Notes under the pieces: generated by a model
What the model was told of the DNA's origin: nothing
The model's database searches: none
What the model saw: only the letters and a program-made list of their open reading frames with translations
Source: Apteryx mantelli
Taxonomy: Eukaryota > Chordata > Aves > Apterygiformes > Apterygidae
Direction: 5' to 3'
Assembly (NCBI RefSeq): GCF_036417845.1
Contig: NC_089978.1
Coordinates: forward strand, 136,456,288 to 136,520,287
DNA length: 64,000 nt
Part shown: positions 23,101-38,087 of the stretch, in pieces
How the letters are laid out: the number at the start of each line of letters is the position of its first letter
How positions within the stretch are numbered: position 1 is the stretch's first letter
Made by a program: the position numbers and the translations under genes

Positions 23101-26092
23101 AGACTGTCTCAAAATACTTTCTTTTCATCTCTGAAAAATGTTTTCACTTAACAACTAAAGTTCTTGTAGAGAAAAGCTTTGCAGTATCGTTTGCCATGTC
23201 TCAGTAAAACAATTTGTATCAATAGATGTCTTTCAGATATGTTCCACAACCATGAGCAGAGAAAAACCTGTCCTAATGGAATAATAACCCCAAATTGTGC
23301 AAAATAACATTGTTTTGGGGTAGTAATACTGAGCTGGTGATTTTGTGAACTGAGAATATGAGAAAAATAGAGTTACTGGGGTAGGGCTGAAAGTAATAAC
23401 ATTATCTCAGCACCAACTTGTCTCCTCTTTCCCAGGGCACCATGAATTGTAAGAGACAGTGTATATTAGCAAAGGAGACCCCTGAATCAGAGAAGTATTT
23501 GCTGTCAGTATTGGGCTGTTCTCTTGAGAAAAAAAAGGAAGACAATTTGCATTGTCTTTGGTCACAAGTAGGTCCACCTTAGAGATCAGTATCTCCAGAA
23601 TATTTGGGACAGAATCAATTGTTTCAGGATACACCTTAACAAGCATCTTAAACCAATCTCAGACTGTAGTATTGCTGAAATGAATGGAATCAAGCCTTTC
23701 AACAGACCATGATTTTAGAGAACCTTAACCTGATGATGAAAATACACCTGCAGAGATCATCTGTGGAAAACAAAAGCTCTCTTCAGAGATGCATAGCCAG
23801 TGAGTTTACTTGATTTATGATGTTCATTTTTTAAAGCAGGTTAGCTTTCAAACATAAATGGTTTGATTCCCATTTCTTGTTTAAGGCTGTTAAGATAGCC
23901 TTGGATCTGATCCACAGTGTTTCTTTTCAAGTCCAAGGAGAGATTCACACAGCAGCCATAATAGCTTTCATTCTTGAACACCTATGTGAAGTCTGGAATC
24001 TACTTGTGACTATACCCCATGTATCAGATAATGATACTGATGGAAGCACTGATGACTGGGGGATTAGTAGGCTCTAACGTTCCGTGTAGGTAAACATTTT
24101 TCTGTTCTTTCCAGTATAGAAAGGATAAGGAAGACTTCCAGATTCTCACTAGTGGACTGGCATTGTGAATGTTCTGACTTCACTGACATCTGAAACAGCC
24201 TAAAGTATGATCAAGCAAACTGTCACAAATATGCAAGCTGCTGGATATTCCAAAGAACTGACGTTTTCATTTTTGATGAACCTGGATCAGTCTGCCAGTC
24301 CTGTTATCTGAAATCTTGTAGATGACAGAGAGATAAAGGGTCCTTAAAATTCTGAAATATAAGACCCCAAGCTCTTGAAGGGACTATAGAGAACTCCCTA
24401 GAGTGCAGGTGACAAGAAAAGCCACATAGAGATTGCTCATCCAAGTAATCTGGTTAATCCAAGAAACATGTAGCATTTTTAATATCTGACTATGTCCCTG
24501 TTCTTAATTCAGAATACTTTCTATGGCCATCTTTTCTTTTATGTCAACTAGCAATAGATGGCTTGGAGAACATCTTCTGACAAGAAGGCAAAAGGAATCT
24601 CCCATCAAAGTAGTTTAGCTATTAACTCAAAGACCCTATCTGCATGGAGATATTTAGCAAGCATGCAGCAAAGAATGCAAGATTTGTTCCACCAAAGGGA
24701 GAGCTTGACTCTCTAACCTATTAATCAGGACATTCTTCTAAAAGTACTTGGGAAAAAAAAAAAAAGGGCCTTCACCACTGACACTGAGCAAGTATCTTCA
24801 TCCTGGGCCATAGAGTCAGACCCCCTCGTATTTGCTCCCTCTCTTGCTCAGTGTCTTACATTTCTTCTGTCTATACATTTGTAGATTTAACAGAAAAACT
24901 TGAGTGTCTTCCCTACCCTATTTGCCTGTATCCTGATGGTGTAGGCATTCTTTGTATAAGACGCAAAGATGAAGGCTCTCAGCACTTTGAAAGGAGGTAG
25001 CACGACTTTCTCTACCACCAAGCAATTTTCAAATGAGAGGCTATGGCCACCACACTTAGTGCCAAATTTAGTGTTGTTGGGGTACATGAGGGATCCCGGC
25101 TTGCAAATATCATGCTCTAGTCCTATTAAGAAAGATACCAAGATGCTCAACACAAGATGCTTGAAAATCTCAGATGTTAGGTAGGATTTCTGCAGATTCC
25201 TCTGTTAGTTCTAAACTCTGGGATTCCATCTAAGTTACACCTATATTAAATGTGTCTTTTAGTGTTGAGGCCATAAGGGCTTAAAATTGCACTGAATTTA
25301 AAACTGCAGTAGTATTAGAAAAGGGGTTTTTTAAGCTTTTTACAGATTTTTTTTTTTCCAGCTATGAATTTCCTCTTCTTCTGAGTAGAATACAATCACG
25401 GGAACAAAAGCAACAGCTTTTAAACTTACAGCTGCAAAGCAATTCCAGGAAGTAAGTATTGCATAAAAATCTATATATAGGGAATGTACAGAAAAATGCA
25501 TTTTAAAACTCCTTGTGAGCAAATTAAAAAGAGACCTTATGTGGCATATCCAGGCTATATAATCTAACAATTTGATATGGGGACATCAATTATTGCTACC
25601 TACAAAGAAGAAATGACTGGAAGCTAAGACCATATGTCATGTAAACATACATGTGCTTAAACTACATTTATATTTCAGAAAGTCAGCAGTATTACTCACA
25701 TGCAAATTTATATACCTCAGCAAGTGTCTAAATGACCCAAGGCCTTTGTTTGCCCCCCCCCCCAAAAAAAAGGCAGTTTAGCAGTTTTACAAATTATCTG
25801 GTAAAACATCCTACTGCTAAGAGGGATTTAAAAATAAACAGCATTTACGATGCACTGCAACAAAAGTTTAGATGAATTTCATAAAGCTTCCATTTAACTT
25901 AGATCAGCTAATCATGCCAGTCAGCAATATGAATTTTCAAAAAGTATTATTTTATTGGTTGGAGAGATACCACGCTATTACTAAATATACCCTAGAGGAA
26001 TAAAAGTAGGAGACAGAAATTTTTGTCATTTCACCTCTTCTAACTTCTCCCCCCCTCTAAAAATAAATTACTGTATGCATCATCCTCAGAAA
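20154..26092. other. Intergenic; possible decayed retrocopy at 22.3-25.2 kb
   Basis: No gene is identified. On the minus strand between about 22343 and 25153 several intronless frame segments (22719-23027, 23407-23646, 24887-25153) read like helical protein, but they shift frame often and I cannot name a parent. There is no clear poly(A) tail or target duplication, so this remains speculative. Confidence 0.3.
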
Positions 26093-26340
26093 AAATTAGG
26101 CTGGAACATCTTTCTAGTCCAATGCTCTGTTCAAAGCATGGCCAGCTTTATATCTAAATCAGGTCTCTCATGGCCCTATCCAGTTGAATCTCCCAAACCT
26201 CCCAAGGACTGAGATTCCACAGCCTCTTTAGGCATGTATTCCAATGCTGCACCACTATCATCGCAAAAACTTTCCTCCTATGTCCAGTTCAAATTTCCTG
26301 AGTCGTAGCTTTGGACTATAACCTCTTGTATCCCAACACA
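26093..26340 (-). mobile_element. Old, diverged CR1 LINE fragment
   Basis: The plus strand carries decayed versions of the CR1 3' region: 'tctagtccaatgctctg', 'gagattccacagcctcttta' and 'atgtccagttcaaatttcc' correspond to conserved blocks of the recent copies or of older CR1 subfamilies. Many substitutions, no frame, 3' octamer lost. It is much older than the other three copies. Confidence 0.75.
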
Positions 26341-29300
26341 CTGTCTTAACATAATCTAGAAACAAAAGTCCAACCAATACTTCTTGACACTTGGAAAATA
26401 TAATTAACTATATCAATTCTACTTCTGTTGATAGTTTCACTGGAATATCTTTTTTAGTATTTCAAAAAAAAATTTTTTTTAATCTTAAAACCCCCAAAGG
26501 CACTAGAAATATTTTAGCACTTCAAATTTTTATTTAAAGACATTTTTAAAGTATGAATTTATTTTACTGGTTAGCACTATTTTTTTTTTGATTAATATTC
26601 TGTATTTGGTCACTAAAAAAGACAGTTTAAATGTTTCACTTGCAAATTACAAGGATGCCTGGCTTAAAAAAAAAGCGCAGTATTAACTACATACCAGCAG
26701 GGGGAAACAGAGCCTCAAAAAAAAAAAAAAATTCACTCTCTTTCAGATACTTGTTTACCCATCACATACATTGAAACTAACTGATTTACCCAGGGATAAA
26801 TTTGACCCATTGAGATGCTACAATCTGTGTTGTCTGGTATGCTGTACTACCATGCATACTGACAGAAATAAATAAAAGTGATCTCTGATTTGGGTTGTGT
26901 TTGTTAATACATGACAAGGCATCTTAGGCTTGATTTTTTTTTCAGAGGTTTTAAATTTCCTATTCTACATGAAGTTAATGGATCCTCAGTACACTTGGCA
27001 AAATATGATCCAGAGCCAGCACAGTTAGAAGCAAATTCTGGAAGTTGGAAAGCACATCTTTCAGCTTGGAAAGTGATAGCTGACTGAGCGCAAGAGCCAG
27101 GGACTCACTAATTTGCCGACTCTCATTTACTGAGGCATGGCTATGAAACCAGACATACCTATTTTTTATTAACTTCTTTTAACATTTGTTTAACTTCTAC
27201 TCCATTTTAGGCTGCGAAATACCAAAAGGAAGTGTGCATTAACAAAATGTGATCCCCCCTCCAAAAAAAAAAAAAAAAAAGCAAAAACAGCTTTTGGGGT
27301 AATTCACACAAATATCAAAAAATGATTGTCTATAATAGATACTGAATAAGAAATACTAATAAGCTACTACTGCGTGTGCGTCTGGCACAAGATATAAGGG
27401 CAGGCAACAGAACCAGGGATGAGAGCAAGTAGGGCTGACGGTTAGGAGTAGAAACAGTAGGCCTTTTCCAGTGAGAAAGTGGGCAGACGCATTTTGAAGA
27501 AACAAGGGCATTCTTGAACAGGAAGGTAGCAGGAGCAAATCCATGAAATTTAGGCAGTAGAACAGAGAAGACATTACTGAAAGAGGACGTTGCTGAATAT
27601 TTGCAAGCTGAGGCAAAAAACAGAACTGAGCTACAGATAAAGATCTAGAACCATCTTAGTAAGAGGGTATATTTGAAACTATAAGAAATAAAAGGTTCTC
27701 ATTCCATTTTTATTCCATTAAATATTAAGGAAAATGATAAAAAAGCACATATGGAAGCATTAGCATATACATCAGCATACTCTTAATTACTGAACTATAA
27801 CAGATAAAATGGCCACAAGTCTACACAGGCAACCATTTTAGCTGCTTATCATGCACTATCAGAGGTGTGGTTTGTGGTACACATTTGCAACACAACTGAC
27901 CACAAACTGCAGATACTGGAGGAAAGACATAGCTACAAACACAGTATCAATCACATTCCTAGTTTCCACTGACATGTAAATAACCAAAACAAGCCTACAG
28001 AAAGCAGAAATAAAAATATTAATACCACCACATGAAATCTTCTTTAGTAGCAGCTTTCACATTGTGATAGCTTTCAGAAAACAAGCTCCTGTAATATTTC
28101 CTACAATATTAGAGAATAGAGAACCTATTAGCCTAGAAGACATGCCCCACTGTTAGGGGTTCCATTTCAAATTTGAGCAACCAGAATTGTTTGCACTTTC
28201 CAGATGATGTCTCAACAGAACCCTTGTACAATAGCATTAAACACCCCTCTTTTTTGGATTGGAACACCTCTCCAGAAACACGTGAACATAAAATTATTTG
28301 CCTTTTTCATTCCTACCATACATTGTTGGTTCAGTTATCATGTAAATGACAACTGTGTAAATTCTTACAAAGATAAAATAATTTCCTGACTCTTGCTAAA
28401 CTCTTGGCCTAAAGAGTACCTTGAAACTAATTTATTCATCCATTTGCCTTCACTTCATGGGCACTTCCTGAACAAATTGTGTTATAATAATATTCCCTCA
28501 ACTGTGCTAGTTTTCAGACAGGTGTGATGCAATCTAATCTAAAAATCTGGTCTTACATTTGGCTCTATTTTGTCCACTTCAATTTCAGCAAAGACGATTC
28601 AATCTTTGTTTTAAACTTTAATTTTGTCAAGCTTTATTATATATTATCACAGGTCTCTGATAGCCTGGTTTTCAAGGATACAAGGAAAGGATTTCAAGGA
28701 CCCTGTACATTCCACCTTGTCAAGAATAAGAGGTGTTTACTGATAATTTATCAATTCAGTATCTTGCTTCTCTAATTTGTTTCACTTTTATAATACAAAT
28801 TTCAAGTTGTCACATTATAAAACTAATCTCAGTAGATTTCTAACTCTTCATATATATAGTATTTTACTAACAACAAACAGAAGAGATACATTAAGTATGT
28901 GCAAGATTGATGCCCCATGGTTTTAAAGATTAGCTGTCTTCAGAAAAAATGTATTGTATTAATTGGCATGACCATGCCTGTAACTAGCCTTCCCACTATG
29001 ACTCCAAAATCCAAATGCACATTATCTAATAGTTTAAAGAATCCCTGCTAGGTCAGAAGAGGAGTAGTTCTGTTCCTAGCAGTAAGCAAAGCTGCAAGCA
29101 CACATACTACAAGCTACGTTACCACACTACGGTATACCATGCTTTACCTTTTAAAATTTTTGAAGGAAAGACTTGTGTTCTCCGTATCTTAGGTTAACTA
29201 ATAACACGACTCTAATAAAACTGAAGGCCTGATAATGGGTTACCAAAGCATTTGGGAAAATTACTGATGCAAGTATAAAGCATTTTGGAATTCTTCAGAA

Positions 29301-32300
29301 TGAAATTGCTGGAGAAAAAGGGATAGTAAGATGGAGACAATCCAGCAGGTTTTACTTTTCTGGCTTAGATGTATCAGAAGATAGCAAAAAGAACCTCACA
29401 CTCACATGAATTAGAATTCACAATTCCTTTATTTGGTTCTCCATGTTAGCAAGACACTATTCATTATGACTGTTAACCCCAAGTCTGGACATCACCCCAC
29501 TTCATATTGCTGCTGATCCATCCCTTCTTCCCTTCATTGTGAAGGGGGTATTATCAAGAGAGAAGTGTCCCCGTAAGAGGGAAGGGAAGATATCTTGCTG
29601 ATGTAGAAAAACCTAGAGAAACAAACCATTGAAAAAAGTCAGTTTTTCTCCTGAAATAGTAATATCCAAAATTCAAGCAGACATCATTAAAAAAAAAAAA
29701 AAAAAAAAAACACCAAAAAAAAACACCAAAAAAGCCACAACTCTGTAACTGGCATCTAACTGGCTTCCTTGATAGCTGTATTACAGATGCACCAAGGACT
29801 GAGCCATGGATACCAAACTCCTCTTCTGACTTTGGAAAAGGCCTTTCCAGGTCAAGGAGTGAGATGCAGTGAAGGTTGTATTCTAAAGGTGAAACTTAGT
29901 TCCTGTTACCTTTCCTGTGGGTAGAGGAGTTCAACCTCTGCAACTGTTGATCCAGCATCTTTCACAAGCATTACATTCCTGTGGAAATATTTCATGCGGA
30001 GGAAAATTTGTGTAAAAGTTTAGCAAACTCAAACTGCAACCTTTCTGCTTAGTTCTCTCATGGATAAGACTTCAGTATCTGCCACTTGGGAAGCAAACAT
30101 TTCTGGCATTCAGGCATAGACAAACAATCCTATAACCACACATTATATTTGGGCTACTTCTCCCATACTCCACCCATCTCTACATCAGCGTAACTAAAAC
30201 ATGTGCTGTTTCTGTTGTCCTTGTGTTTGTTAGATAGATGGGGAAAATAAACATAAGCATCCTAAATTTCCTCCTGAATCTCCTAAAATATCATACAAGT
30301 GCATAATAAACAATACCACTGAACAGACAGAATCCATCAGAGAATGGTACTGACAGTGCTTTGCACAGTAGTAGTGAGGACAAGAAATTCCATATACATG
30401 TCCTCGGACAAACCACACCTCTTGTGAACACCAGATATGAAATCTTTACAGCTGCACAAAGAGCGAACATGACATTCCCGTTCCCCACCACGATATAACC
30501 AAAACAGTCATCTTGACTCCTGGCCTTTCACTACACAGAGAAGACAGAGCTGAAGGTGTATACAGCTACTACTCAGGCTCTTCTCTCTGCTTCATGGCAC
30601 CTTCCTGTTTTATCCACGTAATATTGTACACTTTACTTACCTCTTTTGCTCCTTCCTACACAAAATGTAAGTACTTCTCAACCCTAATAAACTAAGCACC
30701 AAGAGAGCTCAGTATCACTACTTCTACCAAAACAGGAAATTTGCAGAGAAAAACTGAGCAACTGGCAAAAGACCTAGCAACAGTTGGCTTACTGACCAAT
30801 CTAATATGGGTTTTTCCTCCCTTGCTCACAAGAAATAACATTTTGCACTAGGGAGATCTTCCCAATAAATTCCGGAAATAATATATACCCCTGAAAGCTT
30901 ATGAATCTGATAAATTATCATTTTCTGATTTTAATACTTTATTCAGAAAAATTCCAACCAAGTTTAATAACATTCCATTTCTGTTCTATTCCTATGTTAC
31001 AAGGATACCTCAATTATATTGCAATCTGTTCAAGACAAAATGTAGTCCTTATCTTATATAGCTGCATTATGGTAATCCATAGATTACTTACTAAAATATT
31101 GTACCTGCACTTGGGGACAAACACACAGCACTACAAGAGAAATAAAAGAAGTCCATTGTTGAGCAAAAGCAACCACACTTTTTACTGACAGCTATACAGT
31201 ATACTAGTTGACAAAAGAGACTTCTGTTAGTACTGTATATATCACAATAAAAATATACAAACAAGCAAAATTTATGATGGATCACAACCATCTATCCTCA
31301 TCTAGTCAAAGTTCAGATTAGCACACCTGATAGCTGTCAGTTTGGCAACCCGAGCCTATTCCTCCTCTAAAACTGACTTCAGCCTTAGGAACCAGAGTTA
31401 TTTTCACAGCCAATGTTCTTTTAATAACATACATATACAGAAGCACATCAAAGAGTTCTTAAAGCAAAAAGAAACAGCCACAACAAATGTAGTTCAATGT
31501 ATGCAACACTTTCTAAGTCCTTTCTCAAACGTTTCTTCTTGTCCTTTTACTAAAAAAAAAAAAGGACCCCAAAAGCCCTCTCCCTAGGAACATTAACCGG
31601 TGCCCAGTTGAGACCAGACTTTGGATGTAACTAGTCTTTTAGATCCTATGCACTTTGACTGCTTTCCCTTAACCAGTTTGCCTCCTATAGGAATGGACAG
31701 AGTGATGCATCTAACTCCCCAAATACATTCCTTTCCAAACCAAGAAAAAATCTATCACCAAGACAGATTAATATACACAATTGCAAACAGCAAATTGCCT
31801 CCAAATAAAAAGCAGAAAACACAGACATACAGAAATCCAGATAAGTCTTTTTATGAGCCCTTTCCCACCACAGCAGGTAGAGCTTAATGAGCTGACACAC
31901 TAACATACAGACCCTGTATATTTTAATAACACCTACACTGCTTTGTTATATCACTTAAGAGCCTAAATTTGATCTGGTATGAGAAACCATCTTCTCTTCC
32001 TTATGGCAGATTCACATTTTACCTGAAGTTCTAGAAAGGAAGGGGAGAAGATGGAAACAAAATGGAACAAAAGGAGAATGAAGAAATATCTTGAAAATGT
32101 CTTGCTCAAGTGCAATGTAAATGCTACTTTTGTATCAGCTTAATTCATAATCTGCTTCTCCATCAGAGAGTGAGGAGTTGAAGCCCATCCCTCCTTCCAT
32201 ATACATACCCCTTGCCCTTACTTGGAAGTCTATTAAAAGGAAAGGAAAATATTCTGCCCACCTCTTCTGAAACTCTCTACCAGATCAGAGTTGCAGTAAA

Positions 32301-35300
32301 CAGAATGCTTTGCTATGTCACATGTAGTAGAAAAGAAGTAACATTACGTATTGACAGTCACGTGCAAAAATGTGGAGGAACTGAGAGAGTACTCTAATCC
32401 CTGCTTGTCTTACTCTTGAAAAAATTTTCCTGAACAGTTGAAGAGTCACCTAAAATGGCTCCCTTGCTCATTAAAAACGCTTACAAACATTTCTATGCCT
32501 CTCCACCTTAGTATGACTTTCAAAAATTGCTGATAAGCAGAAGATTACAGATGGATCTGGGTAAACAGGCCGGCGTTTGGGGCCAGATAACCAACTCTTC
32601 TGCATAGTATTATTCATCTAAGCTAAGTACAGCAACATTTTAATCCACATAACCATCTATTCTTGTAGGCAAGTACTACAGTTAGTTTCCATATTCTCCT
32701 CTACCCCACTTCTATGCCAATATTCAGCTTTTTTCCTTGATATCTAGTCCCTGCAGGCCAGCATGACTAGCATATATTATGTACAGAAAGTCTGGTAAGA
32801 TTTCCTCCATGCAGCAGAAAGCAGGAAATACTCAAGATCAGCAAGAGCTGTTTTACTGCCTCATCTCCGTCTCTGCTGACAGACTGACATATGCTTAGAC
32901 TCCTTTGCTCCCACTACCACAAGCTGCTTTCTTTCTTTCACTTCACCACTGACTGCATTTAAAAACTTTCTATATGGGCCTCACTGCCCATGTAGTCTTT
33001 GTTCATCGCTCTATTTAACAGGACTCTTTTCAAGTCTCTCTCTGCCCAAAATATTTTTCAGTTCACACATTTGATCTCCTTTCACTTTGCAGTAACTCAG
33101 GCCAGGAATTTTCAGTCTGTGGTCCAGACATTACTTTTAAAGGCTGTATAAAGAGTAACTAAGAAAAGCAAACCAGTTTTCTGTAGTCCAAAATGGTATG
33201 TGGAGAAGATTTAGTGGTCTGAATATCAAAAACTCAAATTCAGCTTAGTTGTGATGTGTTAGTGTTCCTCCTGACTTTAATACGACTACACAGATAACTA
33301 AAAGAATTTGGAATTAATCAACTAATATTCAGCTGTAAAGTGAACTAGAAATGCTTTTATTAAAGTACAAAAGCCACTGTGTTGTTCCATATATTGGTAT
33401 CTATTTGTAGTCACAATATATAACTTTTTCCCAATCCACACTGTCATATTTCTCTGCATTTTCAACCGATCCAGATTCAAACCCGCCATGCCAGACTGTT
33501 CATCACTGATTCCATATCCTGTTGTTCTCTCCCACTTTCCTCTCTTTTCAGAAAGATAAACTGTTCTAATGTCAGCATTTTAATCTCTAGAAGGAAGAGA
33601 CTGACTCAAAATGGAGGTATCATTATTATGGAATATTCTAATCACTAGTGCAACACTTAATTCTATGTCCAGATAACTGACATGGTGGTTGAAATTACTG
33701 GCTGTTAACCATAAGTCAGAAACACTATATACTCTGCATATGCCACTTTTTCCCATTTTCAAACACAATTCTGATTGTTGGTGCTTTGAACATTTTTTCA
33801 ATCTTAAGATATATGAGACCTCTATAAAGAATACTGTCCACTACTGTAATTGTATTTCTAAGGCAACTATCACTTAATCTATGTGGTCCTCTATAAATAT
33901 TCTAACACAGTAATTAGCACCTGCATAAAAATCACACGGAGGAAGAAAATGGATCTGCTTTTTTGCTTTTCCCAGTTTAGAGCTTTTACTTAATATGACC
34001 AAATTTGGGACTGACTGCATTGAGGTTGCCTGCAGACATTTTGCATTTTTCCTTTGTATCTGTACTAATTTTCTCTCCCCCTTTTTTAATAAAAATGCTA
34101 TAATATTCTAATAACTTTGTTTCTATGTAATGTTTTGTAATGACACTTAATCATCTCAAATAATTAAAAGAGTTCTTAAATCCTTTACATTATGTTATAA
34201 TGGGCTAACGACTGGTACCAACTTAGAAAGCAATTTATCTTCTGCACTTAGCAGTCACTGAAAAGACTGGTTAAATGAACATGTCCTAAATCAAAAAGTA
34301 GCCAGGATTCAGAGATGGAGAGGGAAAGCCTCAAAGAGATTTTTTAAATACAGGAAAAAATTTTAATCACACCAGAATTTAAAAAAAAACGCCCTGACTC
34401 ATTTACATAAATGTGCACTCTATTGGACAAAAATAGAACGGTTCATGATATGATGGAGTCTTATGCCAAGCCTATTCATTTGCTACAGGTGGATCCCTGC
34501 TGTTCAAGTGACCATCAGGTACCATGTGAAAATTCTGATTTCTTAAAGTGCCACTAGAGCATAAAACTGACTGCTTACTACATGCATTTGTAAACTATGC
34601 TCTATGCACAAAAAGAATGAATGTTGACAATACTAGGATAATTCACATTCAAAGACTTTAGATGCAAAGGAAACTACATTTGAGATAAAACATTAAATTA
34701 ATATAAGTATACATCCATGTCATGTCAGTTGTTACCAAGTAATATTGTGGTAAATTACTCAAGAACATTCCAAATGAGATCTGTGTGCAAGAGAAATACA
34801 TATGAGAACAGCCCCAAAAGTTGTACAATAAGATAAAAAAGCAGAAGTCAGCCTCTCAGCCCACAGACTTGACCACTGGCTGGAAATAAGGACATTTAAA
34901 TTTCATTTCAAGCATAGAGAAAGACAGCCTAGGCAGACTGCATAATCCTCCTCATTTATTCCTTGGTTTTTATAAGAGGTTAAAACAAACATGTGACAAA
35001 TAGCATAACTAGGACTAATCTTCCTGTGGTGCAGAGAGATGGATAGACAAGATGAATTCCTTCCAGCCTTTCCTACTTTCCACTAGTCTAAGATCTGGTA
35101 ATTTTAGAGTAGTTTCTAAGGCATACTGTGCCTTATGGAGGCAGTGGGGAAACTGGAATGTTCCAACAAAGATCGAAATTGGGACATAAGGTAACCAGAC
35201 ACTAAATCATATAGATCAATGTGTCTACTGTATTACAGCTAGCCTTTTGATGGTCAGAATTCAGTAAATTAGACTCACCATTCAAAGGTACAGTTCAGGG

Positions 35301-37775
35301 ACTCTGCCTCTCTCCTCCGTCCCCCTTACTTCAGTTACCATTTTGCAATCCATTTCTCCCCGTACTGTAGGTTTCTCAGGTCACAGCCACATGAGTTTCT
35401 TCTGCTACTGCTGCCACCTACCAGATTTATTATTCTGTTGCAGCAGAAGGGCATATAGAAGAAGTTCTTGCTCAGCACTCACATGATCATCATCCTTTGT
35501 CTAAGATGTTATGGCTTATTCAAGTTGTACATTTCCCCACACATTATGCAAAGCACTGGACACAATCAAGATCAATACCCAGCTTTAAAAGCCATTCCAG
35601 GAAAGAAGAAGGAGCATGATCTGTAAAGCCATCTTTCAACTAATATTAAAGAAGATTAAGACAGTAACTTCCACAGACTGCAGTAAATTTTGATCTACTT
35701 TCCCCACCAAAGCTTGCCCGCAGACACTGCAGAGCACTAGTATTTTCTACCTTCAAGAAAATTTTGAGGTAATACACATGAAATCAGATATGAGATGCAA
35801 AACTGTGAGCCAGCATGAATCTGTTCAACGTATCCAAGGAAAAGAAATTCCTTTTTCAGACATTATTACAAACCCACAAATCTCTCCCCCAAAAAGACAC
35901 CCAACCACATGCCTGAAAGTGTTACACCCGTGTCCTATAACAGCTGATGCACAAATATATACAGAAATAAAGGTATAGGCCTGCCCAGTGCTGAGACGCA
36001 AGTAGTGGGTGTGTCTGAAAGGAAAAAGCATTGGAAATATAAGTTTAACAGGTCTGTAAAATTATCTTGCAAGTAAAATTAAAGACACAAATTATACACT
36101 CAATTATACTAATGAAATTTGATATCACTCCACTGACTTTCATAGAGTGATTCCACGTTTATCTCAGTGTAATTGAGAGCAAAATTTGGCTCTAAAAATT
36201 ATTCCCTTACACCCTAATTTGAAGTTGCACTTTATGGCATTGCTGGCAAATTTGCTGCATTCCAGGAAAATAGAGATTACAAACAGGAAAAGTATTTTAT
36301 GATGATCTAGAAGAGTTAATGTACACAGAAAAAATCTGAAGCTAGTGCTAATTCTTTATAGGTGTACTGGGAAATAAAATACAGCAAAACTTGAAAGTCT
36401 GTCTGAAGTTTCATATTCTTCCTGTTTTGAATGATATACCAATTGTCTGATATTTATCTCTGTCTGCCTCAGATTGTGTGTAAAATACAGCTTCTCCTCC
36501 TTAAAGGAAGTAGAAGATGTAAGTTCCCAATATCTTTAAAATGGTTTGAGATCAAGGGAGGGAGGTACTAGAGAAGGACAAAGTATGTAAGTACTTAGAT
36601 ACTGCAGTGAGGGCAACATAAAATGCCCCCCTAAAAGATGCAATCAGCCCCACAGCTGTTTTCTTTAGCACAGATATTCTCCCATCTGTCCTTTTTACAG
36701 GATCTTGTTCTATCAAATTTTATTAGATTTAATTTAACCTTGGTGCTAGTTTTTCATACTTGCCAACTCCTAATTGATGCAGTTAAATTTTATGCTCACT
36801 TTCAACTGGAAAGTATCAGATCTTCTTTCAAAAACCTAAGCTAAAATAGCTCATTGGAAGGAAAACTAATTTAAAAATTATAACAAAGAGATGGAATTAA
36901 TGTATTAGAAAACCATCCCTTATGTATCTACATCAGGTGGCTTTTAATCTACTCTCACTGTTGTTTCACCTGAGCACAGTAAAGGACAATGACAGATTTC
37001 TTAAAGGTCAACATCTAAAAAGATGGGAAATAAAGAAGAAAAGTAGGATTTTTTTCTAAACACCACTGTTAAAGAAATCACTTGAGAAGTTTCACCAGAA
37101 TGAACCGATAGGGAAAATGGGAAGAAAGGAAAGCAGACAAGTTAGCAAACTTATGAAGGTTACAACAAAATCAGAAAAGAGTCAATTTACCTGACAACAG
37201 GTCGGTTTTGGATGTCACCAAACTGCTGCGTTTACCATTTTACCCGCTTGCATTATTGGGGGGAAAAGTTTAGGAAGGAATATTCTCAAGGACTTTTCAT
37301 AAGTTCTCACTCTCGCCATCAGAAAGGGGAGAAGGGAAGGTTTTCTCTGGATTGTTTGACTTTTTTGGCTCCTGAAAAGTTTTGCAAAGAACAGTGAGAA
37401 AGTGTGAACTGTTAGAACACATTTCTGTAAAAAAAAGGGAGAGAAGTCACACAAAATAGAGCAGTAACAATACCCACCCGCAATCCGCACATCAAATTTG
37501 TGACATCAGTTTAAACAAATAAACAAAACAAAACTTTTCAACTCAAAGTGGAAATATGAGAGGCTTGGAAATTTCCAACAGCAGGCCAAGATCCTCCATC
37601 AGAGTGCTCCAAAAGTCACCCTCAAAGGTTAAGAGAGACTTAAAGAAATAAAACAAAGGAAAAGGCAGCAAATATCTGGTTATAAACCCTGCAGTGTTAC
37701 AGTTTAAAACAATTCCTAGAACAGTGAAAAAAATCAAAAATGAAAAAAAAAAAAAACAGTAGCAACAGAGGTTAC
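26341..37775. other. Intergenic desert
   Basis: About 11 kb of AT-rich sequence with short A runs (22 As at 29689-29710) and no exon, RNA gene or mobile element that I can recognise. All open frames are under 100 codons and look like chance. Confidence 0.5.
29689..29710. repeat. Poly(A) tract
   Basis: 22 As followed by CACCAAAA-type interruptions. Confidence 0.95.
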
Positions 37776-38087
37776 CTGTCCGAGCACCTACAATTCCATA
37801 GAGAGAACAGGAGTGGGTCGTTTGTCTCACACCAGCCATATAGCCCATAAACCTTCTCAAAAAGAGCGAGCCATGAGAAAGATATTGTACATGCAATTTG
37901 CTTTCACAAAGTCTCTCTAAGCCCTTAAGGTCCCTTACATATTTAACTGACAGGTTTTTTGCAATTAGGGGGAGAAACGATTTAGCAAACGTCACTATTT
38001 CATCTGTAGGATTTTGAAGTCCAGTACAATATCTGAAGAAGCGTCTCCTTTGTGTCTGACATACAGAGAAGTTCCAGAGGTTATTTC
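37776..38087 (-). other. Exon-like open segment of unknown nature
   Basis: 312 nt, bounded by a good acceptor (ctatctttcag) and a donor (gtaacc), open in one frame with phase-1 edges on both sides. It lies inside the longest non-repeat open frame of the intergenic region (195 codons, 37543-38130). It contains peptides such as TDEIVTFAKSFLPLIAKNL, CESKLHVQYLSHGSLFL and MAGVRQTTHSCSLYGIVGAR, with four Cys. It has more CpG than its surroundings. I recognise no family. It could be an unannotated coding exon, a noncoding-RNA exon or chance. Confidence 0.3.
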
